From the NCBI GenBank assembly GCA_016212705.1, contig JACREU010000120.1, positions 1 through 37,833 on the forward strand: 37,833 nt of DNA, given 5' to 3'. Each line of letters begins with the position of its first letter. Position 1 is the stretch's first letter. Below, piece after piece: positions 16,686 through 24,118 of this stretch. The notes beneath the pieces were generated by a model. That model saw nothing but the letters and a program-made list of their open reading frames with translations. It was not told the DNA's origin and did not search any database. This DNA is from Deltaproteobacteria bacterium. Its GTDB lineage: Bacteria > Desulfobacterota > GWC2-55-46. The position numbers were made by a program, and so were the translations under genes.

Positions 16686-17920
16686 CGGCGATAAGGGGCT
16701 TTAACGACATACTCCCGGGCGATTCCGATATATGGAGGAGGATCGAGAGCGAGGCCTACCGGATATTCTCCGGGTACGGCTTCTCGGAGATAAGGACGCC
16801 GGTCGCCGAGAAGGCCGAGCTCTTTTTGCGCTCAATAGGAGAGACGACGGATATAGTCGAAAAAGAGATGTACACCTTCGAGGACAGGCACGGAGACCCG
16901 CTCGCCTTAAGGCCCGAGGGCACGGCCCCGGTCGTGAGGGCCTACATAGAGCACAAACTATATATTGCGCCGGTCTCAAAGCTCTACTACACGGGTCCGA
17001 TGTTCCGCTACGAGAGGCCGCAGAAGGGGAGATACCGCCAGTTCTACCAGATAGGGGCCGAGGTGATGGGCGACGACTCCCCCCGCGCGGACGCTGAGGC
17101 CTTGTCGATGCTCATGTCGTTTTTCGCGAATATAGGCGTAGCCGGCGTGGAGCTCCAGATAAACTCGTTGGGGGACGCCGATTGCAGGCCCGCGTATAAA
17201 GAGAAACTGAAGGCGTATCTCGCCGGGGTCAAGGGTTCTCTCTGTGAGAACTGCCTCCGGAGGATGGATACCAACCCCCTCCGTGCGCTCGACTGCAAGG
17301 CATCGGGTTGCATCGAGGCCACAAAGGACGCGCCGTCCATAGTGGACTCGCTCTGCGAAGGGTGCGCCTCTCACTTCGGGACCGTCAGGAAATACCTTGC
17401 CCTCTCCGGGATAGAGGCGCGGATAAACCCGAGGATGGTCCGCGGGCTCGACTACTACACGAAGACGACCTTCGAGATAACCTCAACCGCCCTCGGCTCC
17501 CAGAACGCGGTAGCCGCCGGCGGCAGGTACGACGGGCTGGTCAAGGAGCTCGGCGGCCCCGAGACCCCGTGCTTCGGCTTCGCCATAGGCATGGAGAGGG
17601 TCGCGCTCATACTCAAGGAGACCTCCGCTCTCGCGGGAAGGCCCCTTACGGTCTTCATCGCCTTAGGTGAAAAGGCCGAGGCGGCGTCCATCCCCATACT
17701 CAGGTCCTGGAGGGAAAAGGGGATCAAGGTGATGGAGGAGTTCTCGCCGGGGTCTTTAAAGAGCAGGATGAAACGGGCGGACAGGCTTGGCGCGCGATAC
17801 ACCGTGATAATGGGCGACGACGAGCTCGCCAAAGGCGAGGTCGCGGTAAAGGACATGTTGACCTCGGCGCAGGAGAGGTTGTCTTTTGACGCCGCTTTGA
17901 CGAGGATACTATCGGAATAA
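16676..17920 (+). CDS. hisS: Histidyl-tRNA synthetase
   Basis: This class II synthetase is 414 aa, of normal bacterial length. Motif 2 is YYTGPMFRYERPQKGRYRQFYQIGAE near residues 102-127. The histidine-specific segment GLDYYTKTTFEI starts near 258. Motif 3 lies in GGRYDGLVKELGG...CFGFAIGMERV. The C-terminal anticodon-binding domain begins at about 320. It charges tRNA-His and is cytoplasmic. The ATG at 16676 overlaps the upstream gene by 10 nt and has AAGGG just before it. The stop is immediately followed by the long palindromic element. Confidence 0.96.
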   Translation: MPITAIRGFNDILPGDSDIWRRIESEAYRIFSGYGFSEIRTPVAEKAELFLRSIGETTDIVEKEMYTFEDRHGDPLALRPEGTAPVVRAYIEHKLYIAPVSKLYYTGPMFRYERPQKGRYRQFYQIGAEVMGDDSPRADAEALSMLMSFFANIGVAGVELQINSLGDADCRPAYKEKLKAYLAGVKGSLCENCLRRMDTNPLRALDCKASGCIEATKDAPSIVDSLCEGCASHFGTVRKYLALSGIEARINPRMVRGLDYYTKTTFEITSTALGSQNAVAAGGRYDGLVKELGGPETPCFGFAIGMERVALILKETSALAGRPLTVFIALGEKAEAASIPILRSWREKGIKVMEEFSPGSLKSRMKRADRLGARYTVIMGDDELAKGEVAVKDMLTSAQERLSFDAALTRILSE

Positions 17921-18064
17921 AGGCTACCTCCAAAAATTAGATATTTTTTCTGAGGTCAAGGAAGGGCGGAAATAAAAAGCGCAGCATATATGGTAATATG
18001 TGAGCATTTTTGTTTCCGACCTGACGCAGAGATCAGGAAAAAGAGCAATTTTTAGATGTAGCCT
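17921..18064. repeat. 144-bp long imperfect palindromic element
   Basis: The ends are AGGCTACCTCCAAAAATT and the near reverse complement AATTTTTAGATGTAGCCT. Inner parts also pair: CTGAGGTC with GATCAG, GGGCGGAAATAAAAAGC with GCATTTTTGTTTCCGACC, and ATATAT-GGTA-ATATGT at the centre. The whole stretch folds on itself. It begins on the base after the hisS stop and ends 11 nt before the next ATG, filling the gap. It resembles repeats common between genes of Geobacter-like bacteria, which is recall rather than a search result. Confidence 0.8.
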
Positions 18065-18075
18065 AAAAGGTTAAA

Positions 18076-18336
18076 ATGGACCCGTCATACTTCAATTCGA
18101 CACTAGTAGTCCTCGGTGCGTTCGCCATATTCCTCCTCGTATCCGTAGGCGTCATACTCGTCCTCTGGATAGCCATGCCCTTCTCGGTCTTCGGCACCAA
18201 GCCGCTCCTTAAAAAGCTCATAGAGGAGCAGGAAAAGACGAACAGGCTTTTGAAGGCCCTCCTCGACGCGTCCATCTGCAGGGAGGCGTATAAAGAAAAA
18301 GACGAAATTGCCGAAAAAAGAGATGGACTGCATTAG
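18076..18336 (+). CDS. Small single-pass membrane protein, function unknown
   Basis: The 86-aa product MDPSYFNSTLVVLGAFAIFLLVSVGVILVLWIAMPFSVFG has one strong transmembrane segment (about residues 9-34). A short KPLLKKLIEEQEKTNRLLKALLD coiled-coil-like cytoplasmic helix and a charged tail follow. No family is recognised. A positive, charged C-terminal side suggests N-out/C-in topology. It sits 60 nt upstream of the gspE/pilB-like gene in the same direction, so an accessory role for that machinery is possible but unproven. A weak AAAAGGTTAAA precedes the ATG. Confidence 0.7.
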   Translation: MDPSYFNSTLVVLGAFAIFLLVSVGVILVLWIAMPFSVFGTKPLLKKLIEEQEKTNRLLKALLDASICREAYKEKDEIAEKRDGLH

Positions 18337-18396
18337 CGGCGGGTTTAGAGGGATTTAAGCGTTTTTAATGCGCCGCGAGGCGAAGAAAGCCGTAGG

Positions 18397-20184
18397 ATGA
18401 CCGAAAAGAAGGCCCTTACAATCGAGTTCGTAACATCGCTCCTCAGGAAAAAGAAGCTTATCGGAGAGGCCGAGGAGAGGGAGATACTTATCCGCGGCGA
18501 GGGGCAGAGGGCGCGGATCAAAAAGTCCCAGGAGTCGATGTACTCCGCCAAGAGACAGACGGTTGCCGAGTTTGTCTCGCCCGCCGAGGTCGTCGCCTCA
18601 TTAGGCCTTCCGCTCGTAACCGACCCCAAAAAGACCCTCACCGAGGACATGATAACCGAGGTCATCGCCGAAGAGGTCGGCCTCCCGTACAGGAAGATAG
18701 ACCCGTTAAAGCTAAACCTCGACATCGTCACCTCGCACATACCGAGGCCGTTCGCGCAGAGATACCTCGTCGTCCCGATAGAAGAGAAAGACCGCGTCGT
18801 GACGCTCGCGGTCGCCGACCCTTTCAACCTCGAGGCCGTGGAGAGCCTTAAGGCCACGAGGAAGATGAAGGTCGACCTCGTCTTGAGCTCGAAGTCCGAC
18901 ATACTGAAGATCGTCCGCGAGTTCTACGGCTTCAGGTACTCCGTCGGCGCGGCTGAAAAAGAGTTCTCGCACTCGACCGAATTAGGCAACCTCGAGCAGT
19001 ACGTGAGGCTCAAGGGGGCGGTCGAGCTCGACGCGACGGACCAGCACATCGTAAACGCCGTCGAGTACCTCCTCCATTACGCCTACGACCAGCGGGCGAG
19101 CGACATCCACATCGAGCCCAAGAGGGACCGCTCGCACGTCCGGCTCCGCATAGACGGCGTCCTCCACTACATACACACGATACCGAAGGTCGTCCACCCG
19201 TCGATCCTCTCGCGCATAAAGATGCTATCGAGGATGGATATAGCTGAAAAGAGAAAGCCGCAGGACGGGCGCATCAAGACCGAGTCGAGGGGGAGGGAAA
19301 TAGAGCTCAGGGTCTCTACGCTCCCGACGGCGTTCGGAGAGAAGGTCGTAATAAGGATATTCGACCCCGAGGTCCTCTTCCAGGACTTGAGCGGCCTCGG
19401 GTTTTTCCCGTCAGAGCTCGACGTCTTTAACTCGTTCATCAAAAGGACGTACGGCATCGTGCTTGTCACAGGCCCTACCGGGTCCGGCAAGACGACTACG
19501 CTGTACTCGGCGCTCAAATCGCTTTCATCGCCTGAAGTGAACATCGTTACGATCGAGGACCCGATAGAGATGATAGTGGAGGAGTTCAACCAGGTCGGGG
19601 TCCAGCCCCAGATAGGCGTAGACTTCGCCGGGTCGCTCCGCACCATACTCCGCCAGGACCCGGACATCATCATGGTCGGCGAGATAAGGGACAAGGAGAC
19701 CGCGGATAACGCCGTGCAGGCCGCGCTCACCGGACACCTCGTATTCTCAACGCTCCACACGAACGACGCGCCCTCATCCGTCACGCGGCTCATGGACCTG
19801 GGCGTCCCCGGGTTCCTCATAAACTCGACTGTCGTCGGCATCATAGCCCAGCGGCTGGTGCGGAAGATATGCTCGAACTGCAGGAAGACGAGGGTCCTGA
19901 AACCCGAGGAGGTCGAGTACTTAAGGCTCAAGGAAAAGGAGTACAGGGTCTATTACGGCGAGGGTTGCACGGAGTGCAGGGGGACGGGCTACAAGGGCAG
20001 GACCGGCGTATTCGAGATAATGGATTTTTCAGACAAGATAAAGGCGATAGTCGCCAAGACCTCCGACTCTACTGTAATACAAAAGGCCGCGCGCGCCGAA
20101 GGCATGTCGGTCCTCCGCGAGTCGGCCATAAGGAAGATGCTGCAGGGCGTAACCACTTACGAGGAGGTCATCTCCGTCACATGA
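18397..20184 (+). CDS. GspE/PilB-family secretion or pilus-extension ATPase
   Basis: The 595-aa protein has the full type II secretion/type IV pilus motor layout. An N-terminal MshEN-type domain (about 1-160) is followed by the N2 domain. The RecA-like ATPase carries Walker A GPTGSGKTTT near 358, Asp box IVTIEDPIE, Walker B-like DPDIIMVGEIRD and His box STLHTND near 451. The zinc-binding tetracysteine module (CSNC near 492, CTEC near 525) is complete. GspE and PilB cannot be separated safely by eye, and no other secretion or pilus genes are in the window, so it is an orphan here. MglA upstream in the window would fit type IV pilus motility. Confidence 0.9.
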   Translation: MTEKKALTIEFVTSLLRKKKLIGEAEEREILIRGEGQRARIKKSQESMYSAKRQTVAEFVSPAEVVASLGLPLVTDPKKTLTEDMITEVIAEEVGLPYRKIDPLKLNLDIVTSHIPRPFAQRYLVVPIEEKDRVVTLAVADPFNLEAVESLKATRKMKVDLVLSSKSDILKIVREFYGFRYSVGAAEKEFSHSTELGNLEQYVRLKGAVELDATDQHIVNAVEYLLHYAYDQRASDIHIEPKRDRSHVRLRIDGVLHYIHTIPKVVHPSILSRIKMLSRMDIAEKRKPQDGRIKTESRGREIELRVSTLPTAFGEKVVIRIFDPEVLFQDLSGLGFFPSELDVFNSFIKRTYGIVLVTGPTGSGKTTTLYSALKSLSSPEVNIVTIEDPIEMIVEEFNQVGVQPQIGVDFAGSLRTILRQDPDIIMVGEIRDKETADNAVQAALTGHLVFSTLHTNDAPSSVTRLMDLGVPGFLINSTVVGIIAQRLVRKICSNCRKTRVLKPEEVEYLRLKEKEYRVYYGEGCTECRGTGYKGRTGVFEIMDFSDKIKAIVAKTSDSTVIQKAARAEGMSVLRESAIRKMLQGVTTYEEVISVT

Positions 20185-20191
20185 GGAAATC

Positions 20192-20782
20192 TTGAAGATA
20201 ACATCAGCCGAGTTCATCACAAGCGCCGTCGCCGCGCCGGGCTGGCCAAAGGACGGGCTCCCCGAGATAGCCCTCATCGGCAGGTCGAACGTGGGGAAGT
20301 CCTCGCTCATAAATTCGCTCACCATGAGAAAGGGGCTCGCGAAGACGAGCTCCACGCCGGGAAAGACGCGGACCATAAACTTCTACGCCATCAACCTGGA
20401 GTTCCGCCTCGTGGACCTCCCGGGTTTCGGCTACGCCAAGGTCTCGCACGAGGAGAGGCGCTCGTGGGAGGGGATGATCGGGGAATACCTCTCGGAGAGG
20501 CGGAACCTCAAGGGCGCGTTCCTCATCCTCGATCCGAGGCGCGACGCCGGAGAGGCGGAGTTGAAGCTCTGCGACTGGATAGAGGGCTTCGGCATCCCGG
20601 TCACAACGGTCTTTACCAAGATAGACAAGCTGTCGAGCAACCAGCTCTCGTCCCGGCTGAAAGTGCTTAAGAAGATCATCCCGGCGCACGAGGCGGTCCT
20701 TTTTTCGGCCACAACCGGCGCGGGAAAGCTCGACCTTGGAAAAAAGATATTCGAGATGCTCTCGGCCCCGGACCGGCCGTGA
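20192..20782 (+). CDS. engB: Ribosome-biogenesis GTP-binding protein EngB (YsxC/YihA)
   Basis: The 196-aa circularly regular TRAFAC GTPase needed for 50S assembly has G1 GRSNVGKSS at residues 30-38 and the switch region SSTPGKTRTINFY. G3 is DLPGFG and G4 is TKID. The start is TTG at 20192, with GAGGAAAT just upstream, 7 nt after the preceding stop. This gives the expected N-terminus (KITSAEFITSAV), so the TTG is trusted. It is likely co-transcribed with the gspE/pilB-like gene. Confidence 0.95.
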   Translation: MKITSAEFITSAVAAPGWPKDGLPEIALIGRSNVGKSSLINSLTMRKGLAKTSSTPGKTRTINFYAINLEFRLVDLPGFGYAKVSHEERRSWEGMIGEYLSERRNLKGAFLILDPRRDAGEAELKLCDWIEGFGIPVTTVFTKIDKLSSNQLSSRLKVLKKIIPAHEAVLFSATTGAGKLDLGKKIFEMLSAPDRP

Positions 20783-20818
20783 TAGCGGTCACTGATTTCA
20801 AGGCCCTTTAGGGCTAAA

Positions 20819-20947
20819 TATAATATGAGGCGAAGGCCTCGCCGAGGTAGCCTGCCCAGGGGCGTACGGAAGGGCAAGGGATACCCCTGCTTCATCATCA
20901 GTTGATTTCACTTGACAGAAAGGGCCTCCGAAGGATATTTTTGGAAA
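20819..20947 (+). promoter_or_regulatory. Candidate promoter and structured leader upstream of the ybgF-like gene
   Basis: A perfect TATAAT (20819-20824) with only a weak -35 is followed by GAGGC-GAAG-GCCTC. Next come two interleaved pairings: TGCCC (20853-20857) with GGGCA (20872-20876), and CAGGGG (20857-20862) with CCCCTG (20884-20889). Interleaving of that kind is the geometry of an H-type pseudoknot. No known riboswitch consensus is recognised. Confidence 0.4.
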
Positions 20948-21658
20948 ATGAAAAACAGACCGATTATTTTAAGCATTGCCGCGTTGTTGCTCTTTGCGGG
21001 TTGCGCCGGCATGGGCGAGCACGAGAAGAAGGTCGACGAGCTCGGGAGAAAGGTGACGGAGCTCAAGGCGTCGATTGACGAGCGCGACGCGAAGGTCGAG
21101 GACCTCAACAACAAGTTTAACCTCCTCCACGAGAAGCTCGAGACCGCGAAGGCCGACATAGAGAAGCTCTCGCGCCCGTTGGTGCCCGAGGGGCTTAAAG
21201 TCGTGCCGTTAGAAGAAGAGCCGTCGTCCGCGGCAACTCCCGTGGTTGAGGCCCCGGTCCCGCCCCCGGTAAAGGCCGAGGGGCCTGACGAGCTTTACAA
21301 CAAGGGGCAGGACCTTTTCCTTAACGGCAACTTCGAGGAGTCGAGGAAGGTGTTCGCAAGGTTTTTGAAGGCCTATCCGGACCATACGCTTTCGGATAAC
21401 GCCCTTTACTGGGTAGGCGAGTCGTACTACTCGCAGAAGGACTTCGTTGCGGCGCTATCCAGGTTCAGGGAAGTAGTCGACAGGTATCCCGGGGAGAACA
21501 AGGCCCCGGACGCGCTTCTAAAGGCGGCGTACTCATGCCTGGAGATGGAAGATATTGAGAAGGGAAGAGAGTATCTCGAAAAGGTCGTAAGGAAGTACCC
21601 GGGCACGGAGGCCGCTTCCAAGGCCAGGAAGGCGCTTGACAGGCTCGCCAGGCGCTGA
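20948..21658 (+). CDS. YbgF/CpoB-like TPR lipoprotein
   Basis: Starting at the ATG at 20948 (236 aa), the protein begins MKNRPIILSIAALLLFAGC, a lipoprotein signal with Cys19. The ORF-track TTG adds 12 residues before the signal and is rejected. A coiled coil (about residues 25-85) is followed by a Pro-rich linker and three TPR-like repeats (about 125-236) with LYNKGQDLFLNGNFEESRKVFARFLKAYP and two further copies. This is the YbgF architecture, which coordinates outer-membrane constriction with peptidoglycan synthesis in the Tol-Pal system. E. coli CpoB is soluble; a lipid anchor here is a difference. No tol or pal genes are in the window. Confidence 0.85.
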   Translation: MKNRPIILSIAALLLFAGCAGMGEHEKKVDELGRKVTELKASIDERDAKVEDLNNKFNLLHEKLETAKADIEKLSRPLVPEGLKVVPLEEEPSSAATPVVEAPVPPPVKAEGPDELYNKGQDLFLNGNFEESRKVFARFLKAYPDHTLSDNALYWVGESYYSQKDFVAALSRFREVVDRYPGENKAPDALLKAAYSCLEMEDIEKGREYLEKVVRKYPGTEAASKARKALDRLARR

Positions 21659-21695
21659 CCGGCACGGGGAAGGGGTTGACCCTTAAGGAGGGGTG

Positions 21696-22838
21696 ATGAA
21701 AAGGAATCTTATAACGGCGTTTGCTTTTGTCCTGGTTCTCTCCGCGTCTGCCGCGGCCTCTGCTGACGACGCCGTGGTCAAGGACGCGGATAAGGCCGTC
21801 GAGGCGGCGGGTCCGGCCGAATACAAAATAGTGCCGAGAGACACGCTCTGGGACATCTCCGGGAAGTTCTTGAAGAACCCTTTCAAGTGGCCCTCCATCT
21901 GGAAGATAAACCCGTACATAAAGAACCCGCACCTCATATACCCGGGCGACATCGTGAAGATCACGCCGGACGGGATAGAGATAGTGAGCAAAAAAGAGGC
22001 GGGGGCCGAGACCCTGCCAATCGTGACCCTTGAGGACGCTGTCGCTGGTCCAGAGGGCAAGGTGGTGGTGCTGGAGCCTGGCGTTGATAAGGCCGTTGTG
22101 GCTGAGCCGGTGGAGGCGTTGCCGGCGCCACCCGCAGTGGAAGCGCCCTCGAAGCCGTCCGTAAAGTCGAATAACATCCAGAGGAGGGGCTTCATTTCCG
22201 CAAAAGACCTCATTGCTACAGGGTCGATAGCCGCGGCCAAACTGGACAGCAACGTCTATGTAAGCCAGGGCGACTACGTCTACGCCGCGTTCAAGGGGCC
22301 CGTAAAAGAGGGGGACAGGTTCGCCATATTCCTTGAGGAAGCGGATGTGAAGCACCCCGAGACCGGCGGCAGGATAGGCTCGATCATCGACGTGCTCGGC
22401 GAGCTCGTCGTCACGGGCTTGAAAGGCGAAGTCGCTGAGGCGCGTATAGAGGTCTCCTACAAGGAGATACCGACGGACGCGAAGCTCGACGCGGTGAGGC
22501 CCGTCCTGACCGAGGTCGAGATCACCGAGGCCGAGAAGGACCTCTCCGGCTTCGTCGTCTTCGGCGCCGATGGGACCGAGAACCTGGTCAGCGGCGACAT
22601 CGCGTATGTGGACAAGGGCGAGAGGGACGGGCTCAAGAAGGGCAACCTGCTCCGGGTCTACAGGCCCGTAGAGGCCGTGAGCGACCCGAATGACGGCAGG
22701 GACGTAAACCTGCCCCCCATTGAGCTCGGCGCGGCCGTCGTACTGGAGGCCGGCGAGACCACTTCGTCCTGCATAGTTATAAAGAGTTCCCAGCCCATAA
22801 ACTGGGGCGACAGGATATCCACGCTCCGCACCAATTGA
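21696..22838 (+). CDS. Secreted LysM-domain protein
   Basis: The 380-aa product has an N-terminal signal peptide (KRNLITAFAFVLVLSASAAASA) and one LysM domain at about residues 44-90 (YKIVPRDTLWDISGKFLKNP...IYPGDIVKI). The motif carries an insert FKWPSIWKINPY common in this subgroup. A Pro/Ala/Val-rich linker follows, then a roughly 190-residue beta-rich C-terminal region with SNVYVSQGDYVYAAF and GDRISTLRT, which I cannot assign. LysM binds peptidoglycan, so envelope attachment is likely. AAGGAGGGG precedes the ATG; the GTG one codon earlier overlaps that site. It follows the ybgF-like gene by 37 nt, suggesting an envelope operon. Confidence 0.85.
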   Translation: MKRNLITAFAFVLVLSASAAASADDAVVKDADKAVEAAGPAEYKIVPRDTLWDISGKFLKNPFKWPSIWKINPYIKNPHLIYPGDIVKITPDGIEIVSKKEAGAETLPIVTLEDAVAGPEGKVVVLEPGVDKAVVAEPVEALPAPPAVEAPSKPSVKSNNIQRRGFISAKDLIATGSIAAAKLDSNVYVSQGDYVYAAFKGPVKEGDRFAIFLEEADVKHPETGGRIGSIIDVLGELVVTGLKGEVAEARIEVSYKEIPTDAKLDAVRPVLTEVEITEAEKDLSGFVVFGADGTENLVSGDIAYVDKGERDGLKKGNLLRVYRPVEAVSDPNDGRDVNLPPIELGAAVVLEAGETTSSCIVIKSSQPINWGDRISTLRTN

Positions 22839-22877
22839 CCGCCGGAAGCGAGGGCGTTAAGGCCTCGCCTCCGGTCT
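22837..22877 (+). terminator. Hairpin after the LysM gene, possible weak terminator
   Basis: GACCGCCGGAAGCGAGGGC and GCCTCGCCTCCGGTC form an imperfect long stem that starts within the stop codon. No U-tract follows, so intrinsic termination is uncertain. Confidence 0.35.
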
Positions 22878-22919
22878 TCGCTCCAGTATTTCCTTAAACC
22901 AGCACGGCCAAGGTCATTT

Positions 22920-24008
22920 ATGGATGCTGAAAGCGGATTGAAGCACTGGCTTGCCTTGAGCCGGGTAAAGGGGATAGGGCGTTTTCCCGTATCCGGGATA
23001 CTGGAGAGGTTCGGTGCGCTCGAGACGGTCTTCGCCGGGTCGAGCGCCGCCCTCGGCGCCTATTCAACGGAGTTTGCGGCCTCGATAAAGGCCTTCGGCG
23101 ACTGGGACTGGGTGGATAGGGAAATAGCGCTCGTAAAGGAGGCCGGGGCTCGCGTAGTCCCGTTCGACGACCCCGAGTACCCGCCGCTTTTACGCGAGAT
23201 ACCTGACGCGCCCGCGCTCCTGTATATGAAGGGCAGGAGAAGCGATTACGGGGCGCCCGTTGTCGCCATAGTCGGCACGAGACGGCCCACGCACTACGGG
23301 CTCAAGGTCTCGGAGACGCTGGCCAGAGACCTCGCATCCGCCGGGGTGACTATCGCAAGCGGCATGGCGCGCGGGTGCGACACCTGCGCGCACAGGGGGG
23401 CGCTCTTTGCGGGCGGCAGGACCGTCGCGGTCCTCGGCACGGGCGTGGACGTGCCTTACCCCGGCGAGAACGCGAAACTCTATAACGAGATAATTGAAAA
23501 AGGGCTCGTAGTCTCCGAATACCCTATGGGGACCCCGCCAGTGGGCTACAATTTTCCGAAGAGGAACAGGATAATAAGCGGCGTCTCCGACGGCGTCGTC
23601 GTAGTTGAGGCGCCCTTAAGGAGCGGCGCGCTCATGACCGCGAGGCTCTCGCTCGATTATAACAGAGAGGTGCTCGCGGTGCCCGGGCAGATGACCTCCG
23701 GCAGGTCCGCCGGGACGAACAGGCTCATAAGGGAAGGCGCGGCGATAGTCACTTCAGTTGATGACATATTCGAGGCGCTCTCAATAACGATAGCGCCTGA
23801 GGAAGATAATGACGCTCAAAAGGGAAAGAGGGAGATAGCCGGGGACGAGCTCCTTATATGGAAGGCGCTCAAGGACGAGTCGCTCCACATAGACGACATC
23901 GCCGGCATGACGAGCCTGAGCGCCGCAAAGACCTCGGCGCTCCTCCTCCAGATGGAGCTCAAAGGGCTCGTGAGGCAGGAGCCGGGGAAGAGGTTTTTAA
24001 AGAGGTAG
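22920..24008 (+). CDS. dprA: DNA-processing protein DprA
   Basis: The 362-aa protein loads RecA on incoming single-stranded DNA during natural transformation. After an N-terminal helical domain, the Rossmann core shows VAIVGTRRPTHYGL, SGMARGCDTCAHRGAL, VAVLGTGVDVPYP, NRIISGVSDGVVVVEAPLRSGALMTARLSLDYNREVLAVPG and GTNRLIREGA, all family hallmarks. The C-terminal 60 residues form a winged-helix (DML1-like) domain. Only DprA of the competence set is visible, and many non-competent bacteria also keep it. It precedes topA, a common pairing. Confidence 0.94.
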   Translation: MDAESGLKHWLALSRVKGIGRFPVSGILERFGALETVFAGSSAALGAYSTEFAASIKAFGDWDWVDREIALVKEAGARVVPFDDPEYPPLLREIPDAPALLYMKGRRSDYGAPVVAIVGTRRPTHYGLKVSETLARDLASAGVTIASGMARGCDTCAHRGALFAGGRTVAVLGTGVDVPYPGENAKLYNEIIEKGLVVSEYPMGTPPVGYNFPKRNRIISGVSDGVVVVEAPLRSGALMTARLSLDYNREVLAVPGQMTSGRSAGTNRLIREGAAIVTSVDDIFEALSITIAPEEDNDAQKGKREIAGDELLIWKALKDESLHIDDIAGMTSLSAAKTSALLLQMELKGLVRQEPGKRFLKR

Positions 24009-24032
24009 GCGCGCTCGTAAAAAACGCGTCTG

Positions 24033-24041
24033 TGTTATACT
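24033..24041 (+). promoter_or_regulatory. Possible extended -10 promoter for topA
   Basis: TGTTATACT has the TGn extension before a 5/6 match to TATAAT. No -35 is seen at the right distance. It lies about 80 nt upstream of topA. Confidence 0.35.
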
Positions 24042-24118
24042 AATCAGCGGCTGGCGGCTTTGGTTATCCATCAGCAAGGAAATATAAAAAGAACATATTG
24101 GGAGAAACAGGGACCGAC

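Noticed and set aside
20840-20890. Signal recognition particle RNA because of CGGAAGGG near the engB-ybgF gap
   Set aside because: The GGTCAGG...GGAAGCAGCC core of 4.5S RNA is absent.
20912-20941. TTGACA-N18-TATTTT promoter just before the ybgF-like gene
   Set aside because: It would start transcription at or after the ATG; the upstream TATAAT is a better candidate.
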